From positions 1-64,000 of the forward strand of contig NZ_JAAWUO010000018.1 of the NCBI RefSeq assembly GCF_013304825.1: DNA of 64,000 bases, given 5' to 3'. This DNA comes from Blautia schinkii (lineage in GTDB: Bacteria > Bacillota > Clostridia > Lachnospirales > Lachnospiraceae). Of this stretch, positions 1-8,280 are shown piece after piece. The position numbers and the translations under genes are program-made. Positions within the stretch are counted from its first letter, which is position 1. Each line of letters begins with the position of its first letter. The notes under the pieces are model-generated. The model had not been told where the DNA came from. It made no database searches and was given only the letters and a program-made list of their open reading frames with translations.

Positions 1-27
1 AGTCTTACCAGACTGGATTCCCACCAG

Positions 28-210
28 TTATATATTTGGCACCGAACTGGCGCACCCCTCCCCTTTGAATAATATATTGCGTTTTTCTAATTCATCGCAT
101 GTTTTCACAATATATCTGGAATCTGTAACATATGCCTCACTTTCTACAACAGCAGTCAGTTCCTGTCTTATCTCCTCATTTGGAGTAAAAGCCGTTTTTT
201 TTCCTTCTTT
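28..210 (-). pseudogene. short open coding-like fragment, unidentified
   Basis: One minus-strand frame stays open for about 60 codons and ends at a TAA at 28-30, with no start codon or ribosome site. It contains the phrase TPNEEIRQEL, which faintly resembles a segment of AAA-ATPase/PD-(D/E)XK proteins such as the next gene. That similarity is from memory and is weak. I read it as a decayed gene end. The rest of 1-283 shows nothing recognisable. Confidence 0.25.
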
Positions 211-283
211 TTAAAAGAATTTCTGTCAGATATGCCAGCTCCCTTATCTTTTACAAAGTGCAAATCTTATTTTGAGATATAAG

Positions 284-2095
284 TCACGCTCGTTTCACTA
301 CAGCATTTTTTCCTCGGAATGCAATCCCGACTTTAATAATTGAATTGACACCTGCATCACGCAGATCCGTGTCATATTTTTTCTCATCAATCTGCTGAAG
401 TGCCTTCTCTGCTAAAGATGCCAAATCTACATGTGCATCATTAATATGTTTAAATTCAAAAAGAAATCCTGGAATACCATTCACCAAAGGCATCAGCTGA
501 ATGTCAAAACGTCCAAGCCCCGATTCACGATTAGAACGAACTCGATAACGATTTCCAAGAACAGCACATAACCCCAACATCATCCCGTGATAAAATCCCT
601 CATTCACACCATCCATAGAAGAAATGCTCTTTATCATAAACTCTTCCAGAAGGAACTCTAACTTTTTCGTATCTCCCGAAAAAATAGCTTGACTGATGGA
701 GATAGAGACATTATTTTGATTTGTGCGATTTAAAACCTCTTTTTCATACACAAACGCAATCTCTTTATTAGGAATTGCAACATCACACATAAAATTCCCA
801 TCATTTTGTGGGTAGACTGCCGCGACTTTCAAGTACCCTGCAACGAGCAGAAAGCTATAGATACTATAGGGATTATTCTGTATTTCAGGGTAAGTCACAC
901 TGGTATCAATATAGGTTGTAATTTTCTCACCGCAGAGCAACTTATAAAGATCTTCTGTAGTTTCCGGTGTAGCCGTCGAAATGATTTCTCCGATGATCTC
1001 GTTGCTACCTGTAGACTGCCAAAATGCTTTGGGAAAGCACTTATCTGCAATGTAATTAATCACTGACCACGGGTTAAAAATTTCAGTATTACCAAATTGA
1101 TATCCATCGTACCAATCACAAATCTCCTGATATTTTCCTGCTTTTTCATAATAGCTCAAAATATCCTTCACTTCTTCTTTTGTAAAGCCAAAATATTCGC
1201 TATAGCTTTCATCCAAAATTGAATTGATCTTCAAATTATTCATGCCACTAAAGATACTTTCTTTAGCTACACGCAAAATTCCTGTAAGAAATCCGAAAGC
1301 CAAATGTGGATTATCTTTAAGACCTCCTGAGAAAAAATTTCGCATGAAGTTTACGATTTCCAAGTAGAAATTGCAATTATGCCCCTGCTGAATCGGCGTA
1401 TCATACTCATCAATAATGATAATGCACTCCTTGCCGTAATGCTTATGCAAAAGCATTGACAAAAGCTGCAATCCCATTTGGCAATCAACTTCTGTAGCAC
1501 TGTCACTGGCAAAACGATGATACTGTTCTTTTTCATATGTGGTCAATACAGAACTATTTTCCAGCTCGCTATGTCGCATGAACTCCAAAGAAATCAATAT
1601 ACGAATCTTCTGAAAAGTTTCTTCCCACGTCAGGCATTTCACATCTTTAAATGTCAGAAAGATGACTGGATACTGTCCTTGATGCCTGGTATAAAAATCG
1701 CCGCACTGCCATATCTGCTTATCCTTAAAATAAACCGAAGTATCTTCCTCGGTCTTCTCAAAAAAGACACGAAGCATATCCATATTCAACGTTTTACCAA
1801 AACGTCGCGGACGAGTAAAAAGCGACACCATTGGTTTTGTGTCAAGAAAATCGCGAATTAGCAGAGTTTTATCTACATAGTAATAACCAATGGTCGCAGC
1901 CTTAAAATCAGAAACACCTATTGGCAAAGGTTTCTTTTGGGCGTTTAAATCTTCGGAAACCGCATTTACCGGAATCAACCACGTCCGGCCATCTTTTACA
2001 GCACCCGGAAGTTCTCCTTGTTTGCACATCTGCTGGACTCTACGGACTGTAATCCTCAATTTTTCAGCAGTGTCAGCGCAAGATAAATAGTCCAT
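284..2095 (-). CDS. AAA-ATPase-like / PD-(D/E)XK nuclease family protein with N-terminal HTH
   Basis: This 603-residue protein has three parts. Residues 1-50 are an excisionase/MerR-like helix-turn-helix ending in the typical WLIP strand. Residues about 60-330 are an AAA-ATPase_like domain (PF09820 type) with the P-loop RPRRFGKT and a Walker B-like IIIIDEYD. The C-terminus is a PD-(D/E)XK_9-type nuclease fold with RFDI followed by FEFKH, the expected D and ExK residues. Such proteins are common in gut Firmicutes and Bacteroidetes, often in many copies, and their role is not established. The fused HTH is less usual and suggests DNA binding or self-regulation. The start codon follows no strong AGGAGG, but the HTH begins immediately after it. 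The gene sits alone at the edge of a mobile region. Confidence 0.85.
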   Translation of the reverse strand: MDYLSCADTAEKLRITVRRVQQMCKQGELPGAVKDGRTWLIPVNAVSEDLNAQKKPLPIGVSDFKAATIGYYYVDKTLLIRDFLDTKPMVSLFTRPRRFGKTLNMDMLRVFFEKTEEDTSVYFKDKQIWQCGDFYTRHQGQYPVIFLTFKDVKCLTWEETFQKIRILISLEFMRHSELENSSVLTTYEKEQYHRFASDSATEVDCQMGLQLLSMLLHKHYGKECIIIIDEYDTPIQQGHNCNFYLEIVNFMRNFFSGGLKDNPHLAFGFLTGILRVAKESIFSGMNNLKINSILDESYSEYFGFTKEEVKDILSYYEKAGKYQEICDWYDGYQFGNTEIFNPWSVINYIADKCFPKAFWQSTGSNEIIGEIISTATPETTEDLYKLLCGEKITTYIDTSVTYPEIQNNPYSIYSFLLVAGYLKVAAVYPQNDGNFMCDVAIPNKEIAFVYEKEVLNRTNQNNVSISISQAIFSGDTKKLEFLLEEFMIKSISSMDGVNEGFYHGMMLGLCAVLGNRYRVRSNRESGLGRFDIQLMPLVNGIPGFLFEFKHINDAHVDLASLAEKALQQIDEKKYDTDLRDAGVNSIIKVGIAFRGKNAVVKRA

Positions 2096-2340
2096 AATGC
2101 ACCGTTAATAACCTCCAAACGATAATCTATTGTAAGTATACCTTGCATAGCGAAATATATCAACTCAAATTTTCGTTTTAATTTCGTTCAAAGCGAAAAT
2201 GCTTAAGAATCATTCCCTCCCTGTGTACTTTTGTGTGAACTTCCAGTTTTTTTTGCCTAAATCGAGTGTCGCTATATCTGCAACTCAAAATAATTCTATT
2301 TTTCCTTCTTTTCTCCATCTGATCCTGCATTCGCTGATTG

Positions 2341-2508
2341 TCAAGATAGTTTTGTCAAAGCGTAAATTGGATTATTTAGAATTATGTCAGAAAATTTCTT
2401 ACATAAATGAAACAATTTAAGGTCAAAATATTTTATCAACAAAATCAGAAATAATGGCGCAAATGACTGCATAATCAACGCTTTTTTCATTGCTGGATTA
2501 TCGGTCAT
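2341..2508 (-). CDS. small membrane-type hypothetical protein, probably a truncated gene
   Basis: I place the start at the ATG at 2508 because AAGAAGGTGAATTT lies just upstream. This gives 55 residues with one hydrophobic segment (around residues 8-25, LIMQSFAPLFLILLIKYF). An upstream in-frame GTG would add a tail that belongs to the conserved leader at 2532-2591, so I do not use it. The C-terminus looks like a short run-out, as if a longer membrane protein had been cut. No function can be assigned. Confidence 0.4.
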   Translation of the reverse strand: MTDNPAMKKALIMQSFAPLFLILLIKYFDLKLFHLCKKFSDIILNNPIYALTKLS

Positions 2509-2531
2509 AAATTCACCTTCTTTCCATTTTC

Positions 2532-2591
2532 CTTCACATCTTAGCCGTCCATATAGACGTTGCCTGCTGCTCACCACGGAGAGGTGTGTGA
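2532..2591 (-). ncRNA. conserved structured leader element, copy 1
   Basis: A 60-bp element is shared with 18687-18748. On the minus strand it lies in the 5' leader of the small gene at 2508. The outer ends can pair (TCACAC with GTGTGA-like ends). An inner hairpin reads CGTC-loop-GACG here and GTC-TTAT-GAC in the other copy, so the stem is kept while the loop changes. The core CCGTGGTGAGCAGCAGGCAA is identical in both copies. This is a candidate cis-acting RNA; no known family is recognised. Confidence 0.45.
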
Positions 2592-2675
2592 TTGACTACA
2601 TAATACAGCAATCACCAGCTTGATGACCGCCTCGACTGCGCTTGTGTCGAAAAATTTCTTCTTACTGTCGTAATT

Positions 2676-2702
2676 CCACCACCTCTAATTCGCCGGAAAA
2701 AT
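2676..2702. repeat. dispersed short repeat (CCACCTCTAATTC motif)
   Basis: The motif CCACCTCTAATTCGCCGGAA followed by AAAT recurs with few changes at 30356-30381 and in shorter form at 30461-30484. All copies lie in gene-poor scrambled DNA, so they are probably remnants of one mobile element's end. The rest of 2592-2849 has no supported gene. A hairpin-like GAGCCGCC...AGCTCT sequence lies near 2790-2820. Confidence 0.35.
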
Positions 2703-2850
2703 AGCAACAGGGTGGAGTATAATGTCCATTTTCCGTCCTATGTAGGTACATTTTCGCTTTTCCGGCCGGATTTTTGGCAAAAAGAAAAGAGCCGCCGATC
2801 AAAAGATCAGTAGCTCTCAGGAGTTTATTTTTCTATTCAATTTTCAAAAA

Positions 2851-3025
2851 GCTCACTTATTTCAAAAAAGTGATTTTACTCACTTTTTCATCTTCATAAG
2901 TGATTATGTTCACTTATTCTTGTCGGATGTAAACATCATTGGGTGACAGAAAAACTCACTTTTCCGACTGCACCAATAAGTGATTAAGTTCACTTACTAC
3001 ATATAGATAGGTGAGAAAAATCACT
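2851..3025. repeat. cluster of AAGTGA/TCACTT inverted repeats
   Basis: At least four dyads occur in about 175 bp: CTCACTT...AAGTGA (2852-2873), AAAAAGTGA-TTTTA-CTCACTTTTT (about 2867-2888), ATAAGTGATTATGTTCACTT (2897-2916) and ATAAGTGATTAAGTTCACTT (2977-2996), plus looser half-sites near 2942-2962 and 3011-3024. The spacing and repeated half-site suggest a multi-site operator or iteron-like array for a protein of the adjacent recombinase module. No gene is visible in 2592-3127. Confidence 0.5.
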
Positions 3026-3127
3026 TATCACCCAGCCTACACGGTCACTTTCCTGCTTGCTGTGAAGAATCAGCCAGTTGGATTACGACCCAGTGGGCTG
3101 CTTTTTTCCTGCTTCACCACACGCCCC

Positions 3128-3610
3128 TCACACTGCCCCACTGTCGGCTTTTATTACCGGACTTGGATTGTTTTCCGCTTGCGCACCTTCTTCCCGACAC
3201 AGGGCAACTGTGGGGCTTACAGCCTCGTCCACGATTTCTCCGCTCTCAATCGGAATCGCATCCCGTATAGAAAAGCTCACAAGTTTTTGATTCGCAAATG
3301 ATTTTCCTGTTAATCGATATGATCTTCGGAATGACCATCGTGCATCCTGATAAATCATCCTTGAAAAAGCCATGCATTTAATCTCACAACTGTTGGATTC
3401 ATTCATTTTTGTCACTCGATGTGATCCGGAATCCGCTGCGCCACACGCCTGCACAGCAATCTGTTTTTTCTCTCGATTATACAGAAGACGATAATGCGAA
3501 GGCCAGCCCAAAGCTTCCAGCGTACTTCGGAAAATCGTAATTCTTCCCTCATCAGCATTGAATGTCATTCCCAGCATACCTGAATACCATTTTTGTTCTT
3601 TTTCCTGCAC
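3128..3610 (-). CDS. small paralogue of the recombinase C-terminal domain (distal gene of module)
   Basis: This is a 160-residue protein with a GTG start at 3610 preceded by AAGGAGGGGAGAGAA. It aligns by eye with the 234-residue protein just upstream and with the C-terminal part of the serine recombinase at 4362-6203. The shared pattern is a strand of the MTFNA/TFNTA type, then a run around a DNA-binding-like basic region, then CxAFSRMIY / CKPFAELVY / CRGLAKTLF, then a YRxxG strand. It lacks any serine-recombinase catalytic domain. It is last in the module transcribed from 7191 downward. I infer an accessory role in recombination or its control; no biochemical function is known to me. Confidence 0.65.
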   Translation of the reverse strand: MQEKEQKWYSGMLGMTFNADEGRITIFRSTLEALGWPSHYRLLYNREKKQIAVQACGAADSGSHRVTKMNESNSCEIKCMAFSRMIYQDARWSFRRSYRLTGKSFANQKLVSFSIRDAIPIESGEIVDEAVSPTVALCREEGAQAENNPSPVIKADSGAV

Positions 3611-3664
3611 TTCTCTCCCCTCCTTAAAAATGAGCGCACTTCCCCCTTGGTTTGCTTATATCCC

Positions 3665-4369
3665 CTAATCTGCTCCAACTTCGGGGACAGGTTTTCCTGT
3701 CAAAATTCCCATCGATACATATCCGTCCATCTGCTGGACTTCAGATTCTTTTAGATGTTCTTCTACAGGTACGCCAAAAGTACCCTCAATATCATCCGGG
3801 TAAAATCCCTTTCTGGTATCTACAGGCTTTTCTTCTGGTGTGTTATTCGGAGAAGCGGCCATACCTTTCTTCCTTCTCTGCCCTTCATGGAAAATCTCAG
3901 GCACAAGCAGATCAAAAACGTACAGAGTTTCCCCTTCAAAAGTAATCCTGTACCCCAGCACCTTATATCTACATTCACTGTCCCAGGCCATTTCCTTATA
4001 GACCAACTCCGCAAAAGGCTTGCAACTCATCTTCCTGCTCTTGCGTTTATCCGGCTTAGCAATGCACCAGCGCAGAGCATCCTTGTCGTTTTCATCACAC
4101 CCACGCACAACAATGCGCTTCAAATCATTATTGAACATAACATGCACATAAACCACATCCTCCACCCCAGTAATGCAGGCCGTGTTGAATGTGATGCTGT
4201 CCTTGCGGATCACAATGGCAGGGTCACGAAGATGAGCAAACAGCTCTTTCCGCACGACCTGGTATCCATCATACGAAAAAGTACTCTCCAATTCTTCTGC
4301 CCTTGCATCTCTATCATTCTGTTCTGCCTGCCCCTCTGGCGGCATACTTGTTGTATTTTCCTCATTCAT
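3665..4369 (-). CDS. second paralogue of the recombinase C-terminal domain
   Basis: This is a 234-residue protein whose ATG (4369) overlaps the recombinase stop by eight bases, indicating translational coupling. Residues about 30-150 match the recombinase C-terminal domain in order: YxVVRxxxF, ITFNTACI, a VEDVVYVHVMF strand, an RWxxxKP basic stretch, SCKPFAELVY, and a CRYKVLGY strand. The last 80 residues, with DDIEGTFG and PVEEH, match the recombinase tail (EWAGTFGQPI). It carries no catalytic serine. The likely role is an accessory or regulatory partner of the recombinase; this is inference from synteny and internal similarity. Confidence 0.7.
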   Translation of the reverse strand: MNEENTTSMPPEGQAEQNDRDARAEELESTFSYDGYQVVRKELFAHLRDPAIVIRKDSITFNTACITGVEDVVYVHVMFNNDLKRIVVRGCDENDKDALRWCIAKPDKRKSRKMSCKPFAELVYKEMAWDSECRYKVLGYRITFEGETLYVFDLLVPEIFHEGQRRKKGMAASPNNTPEEKPVDTRKGFYPDDIEGTFGVPVEEHLKESEVQQMDGYVSMGILTGKPVPEVGAD

Positions 4370-6203
4370 CTATTTCAGTCCATCCTTCCATTATCTCTTC
4401 CGCCTCATGGAGCAGTGCATTCAGACCATCTGCGGTAAAAGTGTTCATTTCTTCTATCTCTGCTGCCGGTCGGAGCACATCCCAGTTTCCAGCATAATGC
4501 TCCTGCTGTAAAATGCCGACCTGTGCAATACTTGTGATTGGCTGTCCAAAAGTCCCTGCCCATTCCGGTGGGAAAATGTAAATCGTCTTTTTAACCGTTT
4601 CGCCCTCTGCTTCTTCCGAATTTTCCTTGGGCGGCAAAACGATTTCTTCAACTTTGATCATCTCCGGCTCATCCAGTTCAAAAAGCATCAGCTTATTATC
4701 GCCATCCTCCACGAATTGCCCACGGAACCGATAACGCAAGTCTTCATCCCATTCCATGATGTCAAAAAGAGTCTTTGCCAGACCACGGCAGCCAAGTGTG
4801 CTGGCACACCAGCATCCTTCTTTCAGCCGGCCCCAGCGGATCGCATTAGGATTGCTCTTTTCACACGGACGAATTGCAACGCAGCGGTCAACGGAATTTA
4901 ACAGCAGTTCCACATATTCCACATCTTCAAACTTTTTCAGACAGGCTGTGTTGAAACGCAGCTTCCCGTTGGAAATCGTCATTGCCGGATTCTGCATCGT
5001 TGAAAAGTACTGGGCCCGAACCACCTCATATCCCGTCAGGTCGAGCCGCTTTTTCACATCTGTCACGACAGAATCATCCGGCTCCTGCATCACACTTTCA
5101 GATGCTTCCCGGTATTCTTCTGACGAAAAGCCAGTCCAGTCTTTATCAAACGGAACATATCCACGCAAAATTCCATCATCAACCACGCTCAAAACCGGCA
5201 GAGGCCGATTTTTCCTCGTGTAACTTCTGGATGCTCTCAGGTGGTTGACCGCATTGAAGACATCTCTGGACACGATTGCCTCATGATGGTCTCGCTGCCG
5301 ATACTGTGTCCGGTCATTATTGTTCTTTTTGGATTTATGCGTCAAAAAATTTGGCGTGTAAGTCTTTCGAGCCAGCACATCACCGCAATGACGCTCATTT
5401 GCGATAACGCCAGCCAATGTACTCGAATTCCATTCTGCGTTCCCCAGCTTTGTCTTTCGCCCATAGTCCGTCAGCAGCTCTGCAATTTCTTTAAGAGAAA
5501 ATCCGTTCAAGTACAGGTAATAGATCACCTTTACCGTCTGGGCTTCCTCCGGGTTGACCACAAGGTTGCCTTCCTCGTCCTGATCATATCCCAGCAGAGC
5601 CGGAGTCAGGAACAGACCGCGACTAAAACGACGATCAATGGACCAGTTCATAATGATAGACTTGGAGTGGGATTCTTCCTCTGCCACTGATGCCAGGATG
5701 GTAAGAATCATGCGACCATTGCTATCCAAGGTATAAATATTGTCAGCTTCAAATTTCACGCCTACAGGTGGGGTGAGATTTTTCAGTGTTTCAATTACAG
5801 ATAAGCAGTCTACGATATTTCGTGCAAAACGAGCAATGGACTTTGTAAGGACAAGGTCTATTTTTCCGGCCTTGCAATCCTCGATCAACTGCTGCATTCC
5901 CTTCCGATGTTCCAGGGATGGGCCGCTGATGCCCTCGTCATCGTAGATACCGACAAATTCCCATCCCGGCTGTGCCTTGATGTACTCGGTATAATAATTC
6001 TTCTGAAGCTCATACGAGGAAGTCTGTTCATCATTGTCAGTGGAAACACGGACATAGGCTGCGACACGCCGAATAGAGGTGCTTTCTTCAAGCCCCTCCA
6101 CAGTTTTTGCCGGGATGACTTCCAGTTCGGAGACATCCACGCCCTTATACCGATCTCTGATTTTTTGCTTGCGGTCTACCGCTTCCACTTCACTACTTAT
6201 CAT
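4362..6203 (-). CDS. large serine recombinase with extra C-terminal domain
   Basis: This 613-residue site-specific recombinase is of the resolvase/invertase type. The N-terminal catalytic domain (about residues 45-200) has the nucleophile motif YVRVSTDN, then the DDEGISG and SIARFARN motifs expected in the family. A Recombinase domain (PF07508 type) follows with HCGDVLARKTY, at about residues 210-340. The C-terminal 200 residues are a separate domain also present in the two downstream small proteins. The protein would cut and rejoin element ends for integration or excision. The ATG follows GAGGAAGTAC. The gene lies 10 bp after the ATPase gene at 6214-7191, so they probably share a transcript. 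Confidence 0.9.
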   Translation of the reverse strand: MISSEVEAVDRKQKIRDRYKGVDVSELEVIPAKTVEGLEESTSIRRVAAYVRVSTDNDEQTSSYELQKNYYTEYIKAQPGWEFVGIYDDEGISGPSLEHRKGMQQLIEDCKAGKIDLVLTKSIARFARNIVDCLSVIETLKNLTPPVGVKFEADNIYTLDSNGRMILTILASVAEEESHSKSIIMNWSIDRRFSRGLFLTPALLGYDQDEEGNLVVNPEEAQTVKVIYYLYLNGFSLKEIAELLTDYGRKTKLGNAEWNSSTLAGVIANERHCGDVLARKTYTPNFLTHKSKKNNNDRTQYRQRDHHEAIVSRDVFNAVNHLRASRSYTRKNRPLPVLSVVDDGILRGYVPFDKDWTGFSSEEYREASESVMQEPDDSVVTDVKKRLDLTGYEVVRAQYFSTMQNPAMTISNGKLRFNTACLKKFEDVEYVELLLNSVDRCVAIRPCEKSNPNAIRWGRLKEGCWCASTLGCRGLAKTLFDIMEWDEDLRYRFRGQFVEDGDNKLMLFELDEPEMIKVEEIVLPPKENSEEAEGETVKKTIYIFPPEWAGTFGQPITSIAQVGILQQEHYAGNWDVLRPAAEIEEMNTFTADGLNALLHEAEEIMEGWTEIDE

Positions 6204-6213
6204 GTACTTCCTC

Positions 6214-7191
6214 TCATTCTTCCGGCTTTATGCTCCAATACCACTGGCGCATTTTCCGATAGCTTCGGATGCCGAGTTCCTTTTTTGTATTTTCTGCGGT
6301 CCTGCGGCTGATACCCTCATCGCTCATCCGCATATAGATTTCCCTTGATCTCATGTCACCCTCAGAAAGCAACTTTTTAATCAAGTATGCCGCCTTCTTT
6401 GACTTTGATTCAAAATCCGGCATTCCCGGTTCTGCGTATGGATCTGGTGTAACCTCACACTCCAGCCACTCAAATCCTGCTTCTGCTGTTATGGAAAATC
6501 GAATCTCACCGTCCGATGGAGCCAGACTGTTTTTGATTTGCCGAACAATACGAATGTCTGTGTTTTCCGGGTCGCGCTCTACTTGCAGGACACTCCGGGC
6601 CGCAGCCACGACATCAATACTGCCAAGGCTCCGATACAGACCTTTAGTTCCTTCCTTTTTGTTGAGATGACCGATCAGCACAATGGCACAATCATATACC
6701 GATGCCCACATACCAAGCCGGTGCATCAGCTTTCTGGCTCTGCCCGCAATCTGGAGGTCAGAATCGCTTCCAAGATATGCCTGGATCGGATCGATGACTA
6801 CCAGACGCGGCCGGAATTCTATAATCGCCTGCCGGATGCGCTCATCATCCAGCGTCAGCCCGCTGTATGTATCTTCATTTATAAATGCCACATTCCTGCA
6901 ATCTGCACCGCACTTTTCCAGTCTGGGCTTGATGGTATCTGACACACCGTTCTCCGAACACTGGTAGATGACTTTCTTCGGCATCCCGATTGGTTTCCCA
7001 TCCGGGGTGTTCCCGCCTTTAGAAAGTTCCGCAATCAAGTTCATCATCATTGTGGACTTGCCGTCTCCGGGATCTCCTTGCAGCAATGTGATCTTTCCAA
7101 CTGCAATGAACGGATACCACAGCCAGCGAACAGAAGTCGCCTGTACATCACTGTATAATGTAAGAATTCCTGTTTCACCTTTTCCCGCCAT
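6214..7191 (-). CDS. RepA/AAA_25-type ATPase
   Basis: This 325-residue RecA-fold ATPase has Walker A GDPGDGKST near residue 39, Walker B LVVIDPI near residue 132, and a downstream IVLIGHLNKK segment typical of RepA/DnaB-like helicase-related ATPases. The C-terminal 60 residues look like a winged helix (SREIYMRMSDEGISRRTAENTKKELG has the HTH pattern), interrupted here only for quoting. Members of this family drive plasmid or element replication. The ATG follows AAAGGAAAGACG. It is the first gene of the recombinase module and faces the divergent XRE repressor across a 250-bp control region. Confidence 0.85.
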   Translation of the reverse strand: MAGKGETGILTLYSDVQATSVRWLWYPFIAVGKITLLQGDPGDGKSTMMMNLIAELSKGGNTPDGKPIGMPKKVIYQCSENGVSDTIKPRLEKCGADCRNVAFINEDTYSGLTLDDERIRQAIIEFRPRLVVIDPIQAYLGSDSDLQIAGRARKLMHRLGMWASVYDCAIVLIGHLNKKEGTKGLYRSLGSIDVVAAARSVLQVERDPENTDIRIVRQIKNSLAPSDGEIRFSITAEAGFEWLECEVTPDPYAEPGMPDFESKSKKAAYLIKKLLSEGDMRSREIYMRMSDEGISRRTAENTKKELGIRSYRKMRQWYWSIKPEE

Positions 7192-7258
7192 CGTCTTTCC
7201 TTTCCATTTGCAGTCTTTTTCTACATTTATATTATAAGGTGCATATGACGATTTGACT

Positions 7259-7306
7259 GCTACCTATCATGTAGCACGTTTCGTATTTTGCTACATAACA
7301 GGTAGC
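7259..7306. promoter_or_regulatory. tandem operators between ATPase and XRE genes
   Basis: Two 17-bp dyads, GCTACCTATCATGTAGC (7259-7275) and GCTACATAACAGGTAGC (7290-7306), share the half-site GCTAC and lie 31 bp apart in the divergent intergenic region. The arrangement is typical for an XRE/Cro-type repressor controlling both directions. The regulator next door is the natural candidate, but binding is inferred. Confidence 0.6.
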
Positions 7307-7441
7307 AAAACAGCCTTAGACCACACAACAGATAGAGGTGTATGCTTTTGTGGCCTTAAAATCTTTCTTATTCAGTTGCTATGTATTTTTTCCTGCGAGA
7401 TAATCGTACTGCCTTATGCGGGCATCATAAGGAGAAAACAC

Positions 7442-7782
7442 ATGGCTATTGATTATGAAGCTTTGGGCAAGCGTATTTCAAATGCCCGTAAACAAGTTGG
7501 TATCACCCAGGAAGCTTTGGGTGAACAGCTCAGTATGACCCGAAAGCTATCAGCGTTATTGAAGCGGCAATCAGCCGTCCAAGCCTCGACACATTGATTG
7601 ATATTGCCAATGCTCTTGGCCTATCCGCAGAAGACCTTTTGGTGGACAGCTTGACGCACTCTGCTTCCACCGCAGACTCAGAGATTCACCGTCTGCTTCT
7701 GGACTGCAATGAAATCGAACAGGAAATTCTCACCCGGATGGTAAAGGAAATGAAAGCAATCCTATACGGCCTGGGAGTCTGA
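7442..7782 (+). pseudogene. XRE-family repressor, frameshifted
   Basis: The start MAIDYEALGKRISNARKQ (ATG 7442) is a classic XRE helix-turn-helix N-terminus. Around 7538-7541 the frame shifts: the original frame runs into unrelated residues, while the next frame continues the expected family sequence (AISVIEAAISRPSLDTL, then IDIANALGLSAEDLLVD) to a stop at 7780-7782. Restoring one base in the ATGACCCG stretch would yield one intact protein of about 113 residues. It is either a real inactivating deletion or a sequencing error. It would normally repress the module by binding the dyads at 7259-7306. Confidence 0.75.
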
Positions 7783-7807
7783 TTTTGTAACTCGTTGACC
7801 ACATAAC

Positions 7808-7938
7808 AAAAAAGCCCGCATAAGCCACAGCTGCACTTCGGCTCAAACCGGGATGCTGTCTGTGGTTCATGCGGGTCAGGGCAAAAAAAGAAGCCCGCCA
7901 GCGTACCATGTAGGATTTACACAGTGCGCCAGCGGGCA
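7808..7938 (-). terminator. twin hairpin terminators (repeat copy 1)
   Basis: On the minus strand two strong hairpins follow the gene ending at 7948. The first (7883-7938) pairs GCCCGC with GCGGGC and runs into T-rich sequence. The second (7808-7875) pairs CCCGCAT...CCACAG with CTGTGG...ATGCGGG and ends in TTTTTT. The whole unit recurs in degraded form at 9161-9280. Confidence 0.6.
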
Positions 7939-7947
7939 GTCATTTAT

Positions 7948-8280
7948 TTATTTTTTCGGCTTAAACTTTGCGCTGTAAGCATTTACTGCTGCATCATGGA
8001 TAAGCCATCCAAATTTTCTCAAGAAGTCCAATCGCTCTTCATCAGTCATCCATTTTGCAAGTGTATGAAGAACTCCCTCGTATCGTTCATTTTCCTTTCC
8101 GTTGAAAAACTTGCCTCCAGGTCCCTGCTTAAATCTGACGGGAATCCCATTTTTAATTATCGTCCAGACAGTTGAACCCCCATCTGTCTGAAACATGTCC
8201 CCAACCATGCCGTCCAGTTCTCCGGCATCCATTCTTTTCAGCAGTTCTCTTTCCTCACTCGTCATCTTCATCACCCCCAC
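7948..8280 (-). CDS. hypothetical protein of the mobile region
   Basis: This is a 110-residue soluble protein, probably starting at MKMTSEERELL (ATG four codons in) or the upstream ATG. It overlaps the end of the MerR-like gene by 26 bp, so the two are co-transcribed. The sequence is mixed alpha/beta, with TVWTIIKNGIPVRFK and a lysine-rich end. I do not recognise the family. The small size and coupling suggest an accessory partner of the regulator; the function is unknown. Confidence 0.6.
   Translation of the reverse strand: MGVMKMTSEERELLKRMDAGELDGMVGDMFQTDGGSTVWTIIKNGIPVRFKQGPGGKFFNGKENERYEGVLHTLAKWMTDEERLDFLRKFGWLIHDAAVNAYSAKFKPKK

Noticed and set aside
3755-4438. Long plus-strand frame opposite the recombinase paralogue
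   Set aside because: It mirrors a well-supported minus-strand gene, has no ribosome site and no recognisable protein.
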